Position numbers and translations under genes: made by a program
From: Campylobacter fetus subsp. fetus
GTDB lineage: Bacteria; Campylobacterota; Campylobacteria; Campylobacterales; Campylobacteraceae
Direction: 5' to 3'
Length of the DNA stretch: 64,000 bases
Assembly (NCBI RefSeq): GCF_900475935.1
Contig: NZ_LS483431.1
Span: 1,699,254 to 1,763,253, forward strand
Part shown: positions 28,564 to 37,900 of the stretch, piece by piece
Position numbering within the stretch: position 1 is the first letter of the stretch
Layout: every line of letters begins with the position of its first letter
The notes under the pieces: generated by a model
Told to the model about the DNA's origin: nothing
The model's input: the letters and a program-made list of their open reading frames with translations, nothing else
Databases searched by the model: none

Positions 28564-29457
28564 TTAGCCTTTTTTTGATAATATAAAAACGCAAAGCATT
28601 ATCAGTATAAACCCTAAATAATCAAAAAATACAAACCTAACTCCCAGCCAAACAGAAGTAAAAAATGCGGCGGCAACAGGTTCAATGGCGGCTATAAGAC
28701 TTGCTCTACTAGCTCCTATTATACCTACTCCGGTCATATAAAAACTAAAAGCTAAAACCGTTCCAAATAGTATAACTCCGCCAACAGCCAAGTATCCGCC
28801 AAGATCGTTAACCCCATCTAAAGTCCAAACTTTCATATATAAACTCAAGATAGTTCCACCGATGATAAGACCCCAGCCAAGCACCAAAGATATAGGAAAA
28901 TCTTTATTAAGACGTTTTGGAACTATGTTATAAACAACCACGCAAAGTGCGCTTATAAAACAAAATACAAGAGCTTTTTGACTTATAACAAGAGTGGTAA
29001 AATCCCCATGAGTAGCCAAGAAAAATACTCCAAATATAGCAAATCCAAGCGCTACTAGCTCTTTAAAATACGGTAGTCGCTTATCCATAAAGCATACTAC
29101 TATCAAAATGAATACCGGAGCCGTGTATTGTATAACAGTTGCAACTGCAGCATTTGAAAGCTCAATAGAGTAAAAATAACTGTATTGAGTCATCATAAGA
29201 CCTATAATCGCATAAACTAAAATTTGCGGTATATTTTTTGGATTCTTAAATGGAAGAAAAATTATTTTCGGACTTTTTATAAGATAAACTGATAGTAAAA
29301 TTATACCAGATATAAGCAGTCGATATGGAACAAGCCAGTCTGAGCTTACTCCTTTTTGTTCAAAAAGATACTGACCACAAGCACCGCTAAAACCCCATAA
29401 AACTCCGCCGATAAGCGTGATGAAAACGCCAAAAATGTAGCTATTATTTTTCATCAC
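28564..29457 (-). CDS. EamA/DMT family transporter
   Basis: A 297-residue inner-membrane protein with ten hydrophobic segments in two EamA repeats. The first begins GGVLWGFSGACGQYLF, and the second carries the family-typical segment SRASLIAAIEPVAAAFFTSV. Such proteins export amino acids or other small metabolites, but the substrate cannot be read from the sequence. It is probably translated with rarA, whose start codon follows within 2 bp. Confidence 0.88.
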   Translation of the reverse strand: MMKNNSYIFGVFITLIGGVLWGFSGACGQYLFEQKGVSSDWLVPYRLLISGIILLSVYLIKSPKIIFLPFKNPKNIPQILVYAIIGLMMTQYSYFYSIELSNAAVATVIQYTAPVFILIVVCFMDKRLPYFKELVALGFAIFGVFFLATHGDFTTLVISQKALVFCFISALCVVVYNIVPKRLNKDFPISLVLGWGLIIGGTILSLYMKVWTLDGVNDLGGYLAVGGVILFGTVLAFSFYMTGVGIIGASRASLIAAIEPVAAAFFTSVWLGVRFVFFDYLGFILIMLCVFILSKKG

Positions 29458-29509
29458 ACTATTATAGCAGAGTTTTTTATATTTAAATAGAATTTAAATT
29501 TTTATTTGA

Positions 29510-30028
29510 TTAATGGCAACCACAACCATCGCTAATAGCATGTAAAACAGCTTCATAGTTTGGCTCTGTTGTTATCTCGCTAACTATCTCTTTATATTTT
29601 ACAACTCCGTCTTTGTCTAGTACAAAAACAGCTCTTGTAAGAAGTCCTTCAAGTGGGCTATCTTTTACAAGCACACCGTATGCATTACCGAATTTGGCAC
29701 CTCTAAAATCACTACCTACTCTCAAATTTTCGATACCTTCTGTAGTGCAAAATCTACCCATAGCAAATGGAAGATCCATAGATATAATGCTTATAGATAC
29801 TCCACTTTTGCTAGCCATTTTTTCATTAAATTTTCTAGCTTCAGCTGCGCATACTCCAGTATCAAGTGAAGGCACTACAACTAAAACTTGATATTTGCCC
29901 GTAGCTCCGCCTACTTTGAATGTAGAAAGATCTTTGCCTACCAACTCAACTTCTGGTGCTACTTGACCTACATTTACACTATTTCCGCTTAAAGTTACCG
30001 GATTACCTTGGAATGTTACATTTGACAT
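29510..30028 (-). CDS. tpx: Thiol peroxidase Tpx
   Basis: Thioredoxin-dependent peroxidase of the atypical 2-Cys peroxiredoxin class that removes hydrogen and organic peroxides. Of 172 residues, the peroxidatic Cys is C60 in DTGVCAAEARKF and the resolving Cys is C94 in GRFCTTEGIENL, the spacing expected for Tpx. The C-terminal GCGCH tail adds further thiols that are not part of the usual mechanism. It has its own promoter region of 77 bp and a Shine-Dalgarno AAGGAT. Confidence 0.95.
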   Translation of the reverse strand: MSNVTFQGNPVTLSGNSVNVGQVAPEVELVGKDLSTFKVGGATGKYQVLVVVPSLDTGVCAAEARKFNEKMASKSGVSISIISMDLPFAMGRFCTTEGIENLRVGSDFRGAKFGNAYGVLVKDSPLEGLLTRAVFVLDKDGVVKYKEIVSEITTEPNYEAVLHAISDGCGCH

Positions 30029-30105
30029 TTTTTTATCCTTTTAAATTTGATTTAAAAATTATAACACACAAAAGATAAATAAACTCTTAAAATATTAATT
30101 AAAAG

Positions 30106-30519
30106 TTATCTTTTAGTCACTACAATAGTACTCGTAAGCAAATCTTGAATATTACGCTTATCTTTCCTAAAAAAACAAAATAGTGATCCGCCAAATATAA
30201 AAGTAGTTATAAAAAGAATATAGCGGAGCATATAAGAGATAAATCCGGCTTTTTTGCCATCTAAGCTCACAAGATATATATTTTGTGATCTATATCCGGG
30301 GCTTTGAGCATTAAGTGCAAAAAATAGACTTTGGATAACACCAAAAACCAACCAAACGCCAAATATGGCAAGCTGATTATGCTGAAAATCATTTTTACCG
30401 TCTAAAATCAAATATGTTGTTATATATAAAAGAGGCACGGCTATAAGAAACATATCTATTATAAAAGCCTTTACTCGGCTTATAAGAGCAGACGGAACGG
30501 CTTTTGGTTTTTGGCTCAT
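30106..30519 (-). CDS. RDD family membrane protein
   Basis: A 137-residue protein with the RDD arrangement: ALISRVKAFIIDMFLIAV with the Arg-Asp pair in the first membrane segment, then SPGYRSQNIYLVSLDGKKAG between segments two and three. The function is poorly known. Some RDD proteins act as Na+/H+ antiporters. It starts on the last base of pyrE, in the same order as the secG-frr-pyrE-RDD block of C. jejuni. Confidence 0.85.
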   Translation of the reverse strand: MSQKPKAVPSALISRVKAFIIDMFLIAVPLLYITTYLILDGKNDFQHNQLAIFGVWLVFGVIQSLFFALNAQSPGYRSQNIYLVSLDGKKAGFISYMLRYILFITTFIFGGSLFCFFRKDKRNIQDLLTSTIVVTKR

Positions 30520-31127
30520 CAGTTGCCGCGACTTCCTGGTTTTATAGCTTTGCTGCCGGTTTTACAAAGAGGGCACTCTTCTGGAGTATAAATTTCAAAC
30601 TCAAAATTTCCAAGAGCAAATAGAGGTTTATCAACAGGAAGTTTACAACTTGATTTGCCTTCGTTTCTCATATTATGAACTTTACAAAATCCTCTATTTG
30701 CAAGTGCCGCAAATCCAACCACCACGCCGCCCAACTCTTCTATAATCTTAGCGCTTTCAAGAGCTGAGCCTCCAGTAGTGATAATATCTTCGCAAATAAT
30801 AAATTTTTCGCCCTTAGCAACGCTAAATCCGCGTCTTAAGCTCATTACTTTTTCTACTCTTTCAGTAAATATAAATCTTTTAGCTCCGGCACGCGCCAGC
30901 TCATATCCAGCTAAAATTCCTCCAAGAGCAGGAGAGCAAACACTATCAAACTCCACTCCTGCGTTTTTTATAACTTCAAATAGTTCGTCTGCTAATTTTC
31001 CGGCTAAAATAGGATTTTCTAAAACCTTTGCGCTTTGCAAATAATACTCAGAGTGGTTTGCGCTGCTGAGTAAAAAATGCCCCTTTAAATACGCTCCCGC
31101 ATCACGGTAAATATCTTCTAAGTTCAT
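30519..31127 (-). CDS. pyrE: Orotate phosphoribosyltransferase
   Basis: Makes orotidine monophosphate from orotate and PRPP. It has 202 residues, and the PRPP-binding signature [18 protein letters not shown] is near residue 110. The tail carries a CPLC pair and a basic end ([14 protein letters not shown]), seen in epsilonproteobacterial PyrE and of unknown use. It starts 2 bp after the frr stop. Confidence 0.95.
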   Translation of the reverse strand: MNLEDIYRDAGAYLKGHFLLSSANHSEYYLQSAKVLENPILAGKLADELFEVIKNAGVEFDSVCSPALGGILAGYELARAGAKRFIFTERVEKVMSLRRGFSVAKGEKFIICEDIITTGGSALESAKIIEELGGVVVGFAALANRGFCKVHNMRNEGKSSCKLPVDKPLFALGNFEFEIYTPEECPLCKTGSKAIKPGSRGN

Positions 31128-31129
31128 AA

Positions 31130-31687
31130 TTAAACCTTTAAAAGCTCTGCTTCTTTGTCTTTAACGAGTTGATCAATCTTTGATATATAACTATCTGTGA
31201 TTTTTTGAACCTCATCATAGCCCTTTTTTATTTCGTCTTCGCTAACTGATTTATCTTTTTCTATTTTTTTGATATCATCGTTTGCGTCTTTTCTAATATT
31301 TCTTATGGCAACTTTGGCTTTTTCACCCATAGATCTCGCCTCTTTTGCATTTTTTTGTCTATCTTCTGTAGTCATAGGAGGAAAAAATAGTTTAACGCTA
31401 TCTCCATCATTATTTGGATTTACTCCGATATTTGCTGCTTGAATAGCAGAAGATATAGCTTTTAGCATGGTTTTCTCCCATGGAGAAATAGATATAGTAC
31501 TAGCATCGGTAGCAAGCACCGTAGCTACTTGATTCAACGCAGTAGGACTGCCGTAGTAATCAACATTTATATGATCTACTATATTTATATTTACCTTACC
31601 TGTTCTAAGAGTGGTAAAATCACGCTTCAAAACTTCTAAAGCTTTATCTGAAAATGCTTTTTGGTTTTTATAAATTTCATCTAACAT
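31130..31687 (-). CDS. frr: Ribosome recycling factor
   Basis: Splits post-termination ribosomes with EF-G. It is 185 residues, the standard length, with [14 protein letters not shown] near the N-terminus, the [14 protein letters not shown] segment, and the long helical coiled region ending [10 protein letters not shown]. It overlaps the deacetylase gene by 11 bp. Confidence 0.96.
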   Translation of the reverse strand: MLDEIYKNQKAFSDKALEVLKRDFTTLRTGKVNINIVDHINVDYYGSPTALNQVATVLATDASTISISPWEKTMLKAISSAIQAANIGVNPNNDGDSVKLFFPPMTTEDRQKNAKEARSMGEKAKVAIRNIRKDANDDIKKIEKDKSVSEDEIKKGYDEVQKITDSYISKIDQLVKDKEAELLKV

Positions 31688-32633
31688 TTTTATCCTTTAT
31701 AATCATTTGGGTTGTTGTTTTGTGACCGTCATTTATTATTACTCTAACTCGTCTTTTTGTAAGCTTTTTTGAGATATTTACATCTATAATACCATCACTC
31801 ACATCAACTCTCATAGATCCCAAGCCGCTTATATATAATTGAGCAGATGTAGAGTTTGAATCTATTTTTGCTATTACATTATCTAAAATAGAATTTGATG
31901 GATATGTTAATGGCTGTATGAAATCAGCTTTTAAATATCTGCTTGACAACATCGCCTTTAAATTTGTTCCGTCCATAGACGGTATTCTATCTAAATCGCC
32001 TATACTGCTACTAGCAGATACGGCTCCTGAGTTTTGGTTAAAACTAGCTTCTAATCCATACTCTTTTGCCATATTAGTTATAGTTTGATTATACTCGCCA
32101 TAAGGATAGCTAAAATACTGTGGTTTATATCCTAAATTATGTTCAAAAATTTGGATGCCTTTTTCAAAATCATCTTTAATTTCAGACTCGTTTAAATACG
32201 TCATATATTTATGTGAATAGCTATGATATCCTATCTCGGCACCCCAGTTCTGCACATCTTTTATATCATCAAAACTCATATAATCGCCGTACTTTTTCTG
32301 CGAAGCCTCAACATAAACAAAAAGGGTAAATGGATATCCAAATTCCTTAAAAATAGGAAATCCGTTTTTATAAAAGCTTTTATATCCGTCATCTATAGTT
32401 AAAACCAACCAATTATCCGGTATATATTCTGAATTTTTAACTTTTTGAATTAACTTTTTAAGGGGCACTATCTCATATCCGTTTTCATTAAAATATTTAA
32501 ACTGCTCGCGTAAATTTTGGAGCGATATATTAGTACTCGGATATCTATCGTCGCCAAATCTATGATATATCAAGATATGGGCATCTGCAAACATCCAAGT
32601 TGCAAACAGGAAAAAAGATAATAATAACCGCAT
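31677..32633 (-). CDS. Exported polysaccharide deacetylase family protein
   Basis: A 318-residue NodB-fold protein with a signal peptide ([16 protein letters not shown]). The deacetylase motifs are LTIDDGYKS with the catalytic and metal aspartates, HSYSHKYM for the metal histidines and FSYPYGEYN. An extra C-terminal beta-type domain of about 90 residues follows ([19 protein letters not shown]). Targets in the family include peptidoglycan and surface glycans. The sequence does not decide between them. It is inserted between secG and frr, which are adjacent in C. jejuni. Confidence 0.85.
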   Translation of the reverse strand: MRLLLSFFLFATWMFADAHILIYHRFGDDRYPSTNISLQNLREQFKYFNENGYEIVPLKKLIQKVKNSEYIPDNWLVLTIDDGYKSFYKNGFPIFKEFGYPFTLFVYVEASQKKYGDYMSFDDIKDVQNWGAEIGYHSYSHKYMTYLNESEIKDDFEKGIQIFEHNLGYKPQYFSYPYGEYNQTITNMAKEYGLEASFNQNSGAVSASSSIGDLDRIPSMDGTNLKAMLSSRYLKADFIQPLTYPSNSILDNVIAKIDSNSTSAQLYISGLGSMRVDVSDGIIDVNISKKLTKRRVRVIINDGHKTTTQMIIKDKNVR

Positions 32634-32962
32634 TAGTTGGCCGGTGCAACTGGTGCTGCTGGCGCAGCCGGAGTAGCTCCAGTTTCTGGAATTATCATAT
32701 TTTTAAACTCTTTTGTCTCTACAACTGAATTTCTTAAAGATTGATTATAAGTATAACCTAGTGCTAATGTATTTAATACAAAAAGTAGTCCTATAAAAAA
32801 TGTAAATTTAGCCAAAAATCCAGCAGGACCTTTAGCGCCAAATAAACTTTCATTGCTTCCGCTATATGCGCCAAGACCTATTGAAGAGCTTTTTTGAAGC
32901 AAAATAGCGATAGTTAAAATTACAGCTAATATAAATTGTAAGGCTAGAAATATTGAACTCAC
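32633..32962 (-). CDS. secG: Preprotein translocase subunit SecG
   Basis: Small membrane subunit of the SecYEG channel. It has 109 residues and two membrane segments. Between them lies the family motif SSSIGLGAYSG with SLFGAKGPAGFLAK. The C-terminus is an Ala/Pro-rich tail (AAPAAPVAPAN) typical of some epsilonproteobacterial SecG proteins. Confidence 0.92.
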   Translation of the reverse strand: MSSIFLALQFILAVILTIAILLQKSSSIGLGAYSGSNESLFGAKGPAGFLAKFTFFIGLLFVLNTLALGYTYNQSLRNSVVETKEFKNMIIPETGATPAAPAAPVAPAN

Positions 32963-33030
32963 GAGTATCCTTTTATTTTGTTTATTAACTCGTGATTATA
33001 TCAAAATAAGATAAAAATTTAGTTAAAGCT

Positions 33031-33054
33031 TAGCGCCGCCAAGAAGCAGCGCTA
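33031..33054 (-). terminator. Hairpin after the BI-1 gene
   Basis: TAGCGC at 33031-33036 pairs with GCGCTA at 33049-33054 around a 12-nt loop, 8 bp after the BI-1 family stop codon on the minus strand. The T-content downstream is modest, so it may be a weak terminator before secG. Confidence 0.45.
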
Positions 33055-33061
33055 TTTTATT

Positions 33062-33742
33062 TTATTCGTTTTTATTAAATATGCCAAGAAGTTGCAATAA
33101 TGATATAAATAAATTTAATATATCAAGATATAACGCAACAGCTGCCAAAACAGGACTATCATATCCGCCACGTATTATCATCTGAGTATCATACAGTATA
33201 TATGCGCTAAAAAGTATAGCTCCGATCGCCGCTACAACTGTCGCTAAAAGAGCACTTTGGAAAAATAAATTTAGTAAGCTTGCTACAACTATAACTATCA
33301 AAGTTATAAATAGCATTTTTCCCATAGCTGAGAAATCTTTTTTTGTATTAAATGCAAAAACAGTCAAACCGCCAAAAGCAACAGCAGTCATTAGAAACGC
33401 TTGAGTTATGATATTTCCCATTCCTGCACCGATATATGTATTTAATACAGGACCCAAAGTAAGACCGCTAACAAACGTAAAACCAAATAGCATAACTAAT
33501 GCCAAACTTGGATTTTTCTTTGAAAACATAAGCCCAAATAGAAGTGCAAACTCCACTATAAGCAGCATCCAGCTAAAAGTTTTTATATAATCTACGCCGA
33601 TATAAGCTCCGGCTGTTGCAGCTACCAAAGACGCAGTAAGAAGCTGATAAGTTTGTTTTACAAAAGTGGCTCTAGCACTTTGCAAACCCGCTTCTTCATA
33701 ATTCGCTTGCTCTTTGGCGTAATTTCTATCATAAAGACTCAT
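33062..33742 (-). CDS. Bax inhibitor-1/YccA family membrane protein
   Basis: A 226-residue protein with seven predicted membrane segments and the BI-1 ending YLDILNLFISLLQLLGI followed by a charged tail. The LYDTQMIIRGG segment before it carries the aspartate conserved in the pH-sensing calcium-leak members. In C. jejuni the same gene sits next to secG, as here. Its role in these bacteria is not established. Confidence 0.88.
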   Translation of the reverse strand: MSLYDRNYAKEQANYEEAGLQSARATFVKQTYQLLTASLVAATAGAYIGVDYIKTFSWMLLIVEFALLFGLMFSKKNPSLALVMLFGFTFVSGLTLGPVLNTYIGAGMGNIITQAFLMTAVAFGGLTVFAFNTKKDFSAMGKMLFITLIVIVVASLLNLFFQSALLATVVAAIGAILFSAYILYDTQMIIRGGYDSPVLAAVALYLDILNLFISLLQLLGIFNKNE

Positions 33743-34025
33743 TAATTATCTCCTTTTTTTGAATTTATATGAGTGTATCAAAAAATATTTAATATAAGAT
33801 AAATTTTATATTAAATATATTATTTAAGTTTTAGAGTATAAATATTTTTTAAGCTATATTTTTAAATTTTCAAAAAATTAAATTTAATTCATCAAACTTT
33901 ATTCATAATCTTAAAATATCTCTTTATTTATGTTCATTAAATTTCAATAGTGAAATAGGATAAAATTATAATTTAACTTTGATATATTGAAGATATTTTT
34001 TAAATTTAAAAAAGTATAAATTTAG
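33743..34025. other. AT-rich spacer upstream of the BI-1 gene
   Basis: These 283 bp lie between the BI-1 start and tRNA-Ser. They are over 80 percent A+T and have only very short open frames with no start or ribosome-binding site. The BI-1 promoter must be here, with an AAGGAGATAAT ribosome-binding site next to the gene. Nothing else could be recognised. Confidence 0.5.
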
Positions 34026-34113
34026 TGGCCGGGAGAAAGGGATTCGAACCCCTGGAGGCTTTCACCTCAACGGTTTTCAAGACCGCCGCTTTCGACCACT
34101 CAGCCATCTCCCG
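34026..34113 (-). tRNA. tRNA-Ser (anticodon TGA), 88 nt
   Basis: The minus strand starts CGGGAGATGGCTGAGTGG, a typical class II tRNA. The anticodon loop CTTGAAA gives TGA. A long variable arm (TTGAGGTGAAAGCCTC), a T-loop TTCGAAT and an encoded CCA are present. The acceptor CGGGAGA pairs fully with TCTCCCG. Confidence 0.95.
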
Positions 34114-34121
34114 AATTAACA

Positions 34122-34277
34122 TTAATCTGAAGTTTTTTCTTCTACCCAGTCAGCGCTTTGATTGACCTTTTTCTTTGACCATTGATAAGCACTATTAGAG
34201 TCTTCTTTTATACCATGCCAAGTGCTTGAACAGCCTAAAAATGCAGTAATTATAAGCGTCATAACAAAGTAACGCAC
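34122..34277 (-). CDS. Entericidin-like small lipoprotein in the tRNA cluster
   Basis: A 51-residue exported lipoprotein gene between tRNA-Ser and tRNA-Cys. It starts with GTG 6 nt after a strong GGAG ribosome-binding site. A second start (ATG, five codons on) has no such site. The signal peptide [16 protein letters not shown] ends in a clear lipobox with Cys16. The mature part, [19 protein letters not shown] and then basic and acidic residues, resembles entericidin-type lipoproteins, which begin CNTWxG and then form an amphipathic helix. The likeness is short and low-scoring by eye. Envelope location is well supported, but function is unknown. Confidence 0.75.
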   Translation of the reverse strand: MRYFVMTLIITAFLGCSSTWHGIKEDSNSAYQWSKKKVNQSADWVEEKTSD

Positions 34278-34297
34278 AATTAACTCCTATTTTATCA

Positions 34298-34371
34298 TGG
34301 AGGCGACACCCAGATTCGAACTGGGGGTAAAAGCTTTGCAGGCTTCTGCCTTACCACTTGGCCATGTCGCC
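34298..34371 (-). tRNA. tRNA-Cys (anticodon GCA), 74 nt
   Basis: The minus strand runs GGCGACATGGCCAAGTGG with anticodon GCA in a CTGCAAA loop, T-loop TTCGAAT, a fully paired 7-bp acceptor stem, U73 and an encoded CCA. U73 is the cysteine identity base. Confidence 0.95.
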
Positions 34372-34394
34372 ATGCAAACAAATACTAAATTTGG

Positions 34395-34481
34395 TGGTGC
34401 CCAGAGCCGGACTTGAACCGGCACGGAAAAAATATCCGAGGGATTTTAAGTCCCTTGTGTCTACCATTCCACCACCTGGGC
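34395..34481 (-). tRNA. tRNA-Leu (anticodon TAA), 87 nt
   Basis: The minus strand starts GCCCAGGTGGTGGAATGG. The anticodon stem-loop GGGACTTAAAATCCC gives TAA. A long variable arm, T-loop TTCAAGT, A73 and encoded CCA confirm a leucine tRNA. Confidence 0.95.
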
Positions 34482-34491
34482 TAAATAAAAA

Positions 34492-34566
34492 TGGAGCGGG
34501 AAACGAGATTCGAACTCGCGACCCCAACCTTGGCAAGGTTATGCTCTACCCCTGAGCTATTCCCGC
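34492..34566 (-). tRNA. tRNA-Gly (anticodon GCC), 75 nt
   Basis: The minus strand starts GCGGGAATAGCTCAGGGG. The anticodon arm CCTTGCCAAGG gives GCC. T-loop TTCGAAT, an acceptor stem GCGGGAA/TTCCCGC, U73 and CCA are encoded. Confidence 0.95.
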
Positions 34567-34664
34567 AAAATTTTTAAGAGTTGAAATAATATCAAAACAA
34601 AGCTTAAAATTTTATTTGATAAAATTAGAAAAATATTAAATTTCAAAAAAATATAAGTAAAAAG

Positions 34665-34697
34665 TTGGTAATATTCCAAAACACGAATTATTCGTGT
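34665..34697 (+). promoter_or_regulatory. Two adjacent palindromes before tRNA-Ala
   Basis: TTGGTAATATTCCAA at 34665-34679 is palindromic apart from one pair, and ACACGAATTATTCGTGT at 34681-34697 is a perfect 7-3-7 inverted repeat. They end 11 bp before the tRNA-Ala 5' end. They may form the promoter and operator region or a hairpin in the pre-tRNA leader. No known regulator is assigned. Confidence 0.4.
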
Positions 34698-34708
34698 ACA
34701 TTTACTTA

Positions 34709-34784
<76 letters not shown>

Positions 34785-34986
34785 TTTTTAAATTTAAATA
34801 ATCCAAAATATCTTACTTTAGTATAAAAAATCATATAAAGTTTAAAAACAATAGCTTAAGCAAATATTTAGTTTAGTGTAACAAATATATATTTATTTCA
34901 TATTAATTTATAAATTTATAAAAAATTTAAATTTTATTTAAATAAATTAGAATAATATATATTTAAGAAAATAATAAAGGAATATT

Positions 34987-37900
34987 ATGAAAAAAAGCGA
35001 TAAAATGGTTATAATCGCATTGTGTACATTTTTAAATAGCTATATTTTTGCACTTGAACCAAATTTTGAAAAAGATTTAGATATTATAAATACAAAATCT
35101 GCTTATGAGCAAGGCATAACCGGGCAAGATGTATTTATAGGCATATTTGATGATGATTTTAGGTTAGAACATAGTAGTTTAAATGATCAAATACTAGAAG
35201 CTCTTACTTTTAGTGATCAAACTAAAGCAAATTATTGGAATTATAATTCACACGGTTCCCAAGTAGCCGCAATCGCTCTAGGAGCTTTTAATAATCCCAT
35301 TATGCATGGAGTTGCTTATAACGCAAAAGGTTATGGAATGCAAGCTCCTGCCTCGCTTGATGCATTTAATCACATTAAGGAAAATTTAGATGCGGAGTAT
35401 AAGTTTTTCGGAGATCCAAATAAAAATATTAAAATTATAAATAACTCATTTGGAGATTTTGTATTTCCTATTTTGCATATCGACGCTACTGAAGATTTTT
35501 ATGAATTAACGCAAGATGAAGTCGAGGATTATATAATCGAAGCTATGGATCAAACAAATGCAAACTCATCTATAATCAGACTGTCGAAAGAAAAGCAAAT
35601 TTTAAATATTTTTGCTGCTGGAAACTCAGGCATATCTTCTCCATCCACTTTGGCTTCTTTGCCTCATTACGATCAAGATCTCAATGCTTGGCTAGCTGTC
35701 GGAGCTATAGATTCGTCTAAAGTAACGAAGTTGGGCGATGAGGGATTTGATATGAGCAAACCTTTTGCATTTACGGATTTTAGTAACGCTTTTAAAGGAA
35801 CGGCTTATTTTTCTATATTAACTCCTGGTGAATATATCTGGTCTGCCGATAGCGCCACTACAAATGGTTTCGTACCAGAACAAGGCACATCTATGGCCGC
35901 TCCTTTTGCAACTGGAGCGGCGGCTTTAGTATCTCAAAAGTTTCCTTTTTTAAACGGCAAACAGATAGGAGATCTGCTGCTTAGCACTGCAAACAGCAAT
36001 ATAAAACTGCCAAAAATGGTTTTAAAAAATATCACAAACAATAAAAGTAAAAAACTATTTGTAAGCTTAATTTACGTAGATAATGCAATTCCTACTATGG
36101 CAGACGGTTCTCTTGATTGGACACAGATAAATAAAGATAGGATAGAAGCGGGTTATACAGATGAGGAGATTGCAAAATTTTATACGCAGTACTTCAAAAA
36201 ATACTCTATCAAAACAACAGACAAACAAATTCAAAAATATATCGCTGAACAAATAGATTTTATTAGTGATATAAATAATATTCAAGTATCTTCTATAACC
36301 AAAGAAGAACTTATAGGTCAAGGTATCTTGGATATCAAAAAAGCCATGAACGGACTAGCGCTTTTAGACGCAAATAGACTTACTCTAAATGATATTTTAA
36401 ATTATGGAAATGAACAAGCACTTTATTACACTATAGACACAAATGGATATAACGCTACTTTTGCAAACGATATAGCCCAAAGAAAATATAATCCGCTATG
36501 GCACTATAAAGGCGGAGAATATAGTATGCATGATCTAAACGTAGGATTTATAAAAGACGGTGGCGGTATTTTAACTCTTAGCGCAGATGCTTTTTTTGAA
36601 GGAAATACTATAGTAAGAAACGGGGGACTAAAGCTGTTTAGAACAGGCAATAAAGGCGGAGAGATTAAAAATAGTAATGTTTTTGTAGAGCAAGCCGGTA
36701 CATTAAGCGGAAATGGAATTATCCAAAAAAATCTGTACAATCAAGGCATAGTTCGACCAGGAAATGAAGATTTAAGCGATTTAATCATAAATGGAACATA
36801 TACTCAAAACGGAGAAAATGCATCACTTCAGATAGACGTTGCAAATTTAGCTAAAAACAACTCTAAATTAATAGCTAATAACTATGATATCAAAAACTCA
36901 AAGCTTGTGTTTATACCTCTTACGGATACATTTTATGAAAAAAATACAAAAATAAAACTAGATTTAGGAAATTTAAAAAATCATTTAAATTCATTTAGCA
37001 CTATAGAGTTAGAAAAATCCTTAACTTTGGATTTTGATATATCTCAAGACAAAGAAAGTATTGTATTTAAAGGAGTTAAAAACGGAGCTTATGATATAAA
37101 AAACTCGGGCATCGGAGCAAGTTTAAGAGATATTCGCTATAAGCTAAATGATCCAAATTTAAATAAACAAAATCTCTATAAAGATTTTTTTAAAAACTTA
37201 GATACAAGCAAAGATATAAGCAGTATACAAAACACGGTAAAAAGTATAGATAATCAAAGCTATCTATCAAATATCTCGGCTTTAATAGAAGATCAAGCAA
37301 AAATTACACAAAATTATACTATTTTTGCTATAAATAACAATTTATCAAACACGCTCTTTGCGCCGAACAACGACTATGCTCAGAACAAAGAATATTTTTG
37401 GTATGCGGCTCCAAATTACAAAAAAACAGATGCGGATGAGTATAAAGGACGCAAAATAGGAACTGATTTTGGTTTTGGAACTAGCATGAGCGACAATGGA
37501 CAAATTTCATTAAATTTAGGAGCAAGCAATACAAAAAATAAATTTAACGAATCTAATTACGAAACAGATAGTATAAATGCGGGTATAAACTATATTTATG
37601 ATTTTCAAAATTTTAAAGTGCTAAGCGCGGCTGCTTTAGGATACGGCAAAAACACGTTAGATCTAAGCTCAAATCCGATTCTTAGCAGCAGCTCGAAATC
37701 AAATTATAACCATTTTATAGCAGGAGCTATGATGGGCTTAGCAAAAGATTTTGAATTTAATAATATCATTTTAACTCCGATTAGCTACGTGAATTATAAC
37801 TATATTTATCAAGAAGGATTTGATATAAATAGCAATATTTTTGCTAGAAAAGTTGATAGCATCTCTCATCATACAACCAGTATAAATGCTGGACTAAACT

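Noticed and set aside
34351..34555. Protein-coding frames across the tRNA-Cys, tRNA-Leu and tRNA-Gly genes
   Set aside because: The sequence is fully explained by three tRNA cloverleaves.
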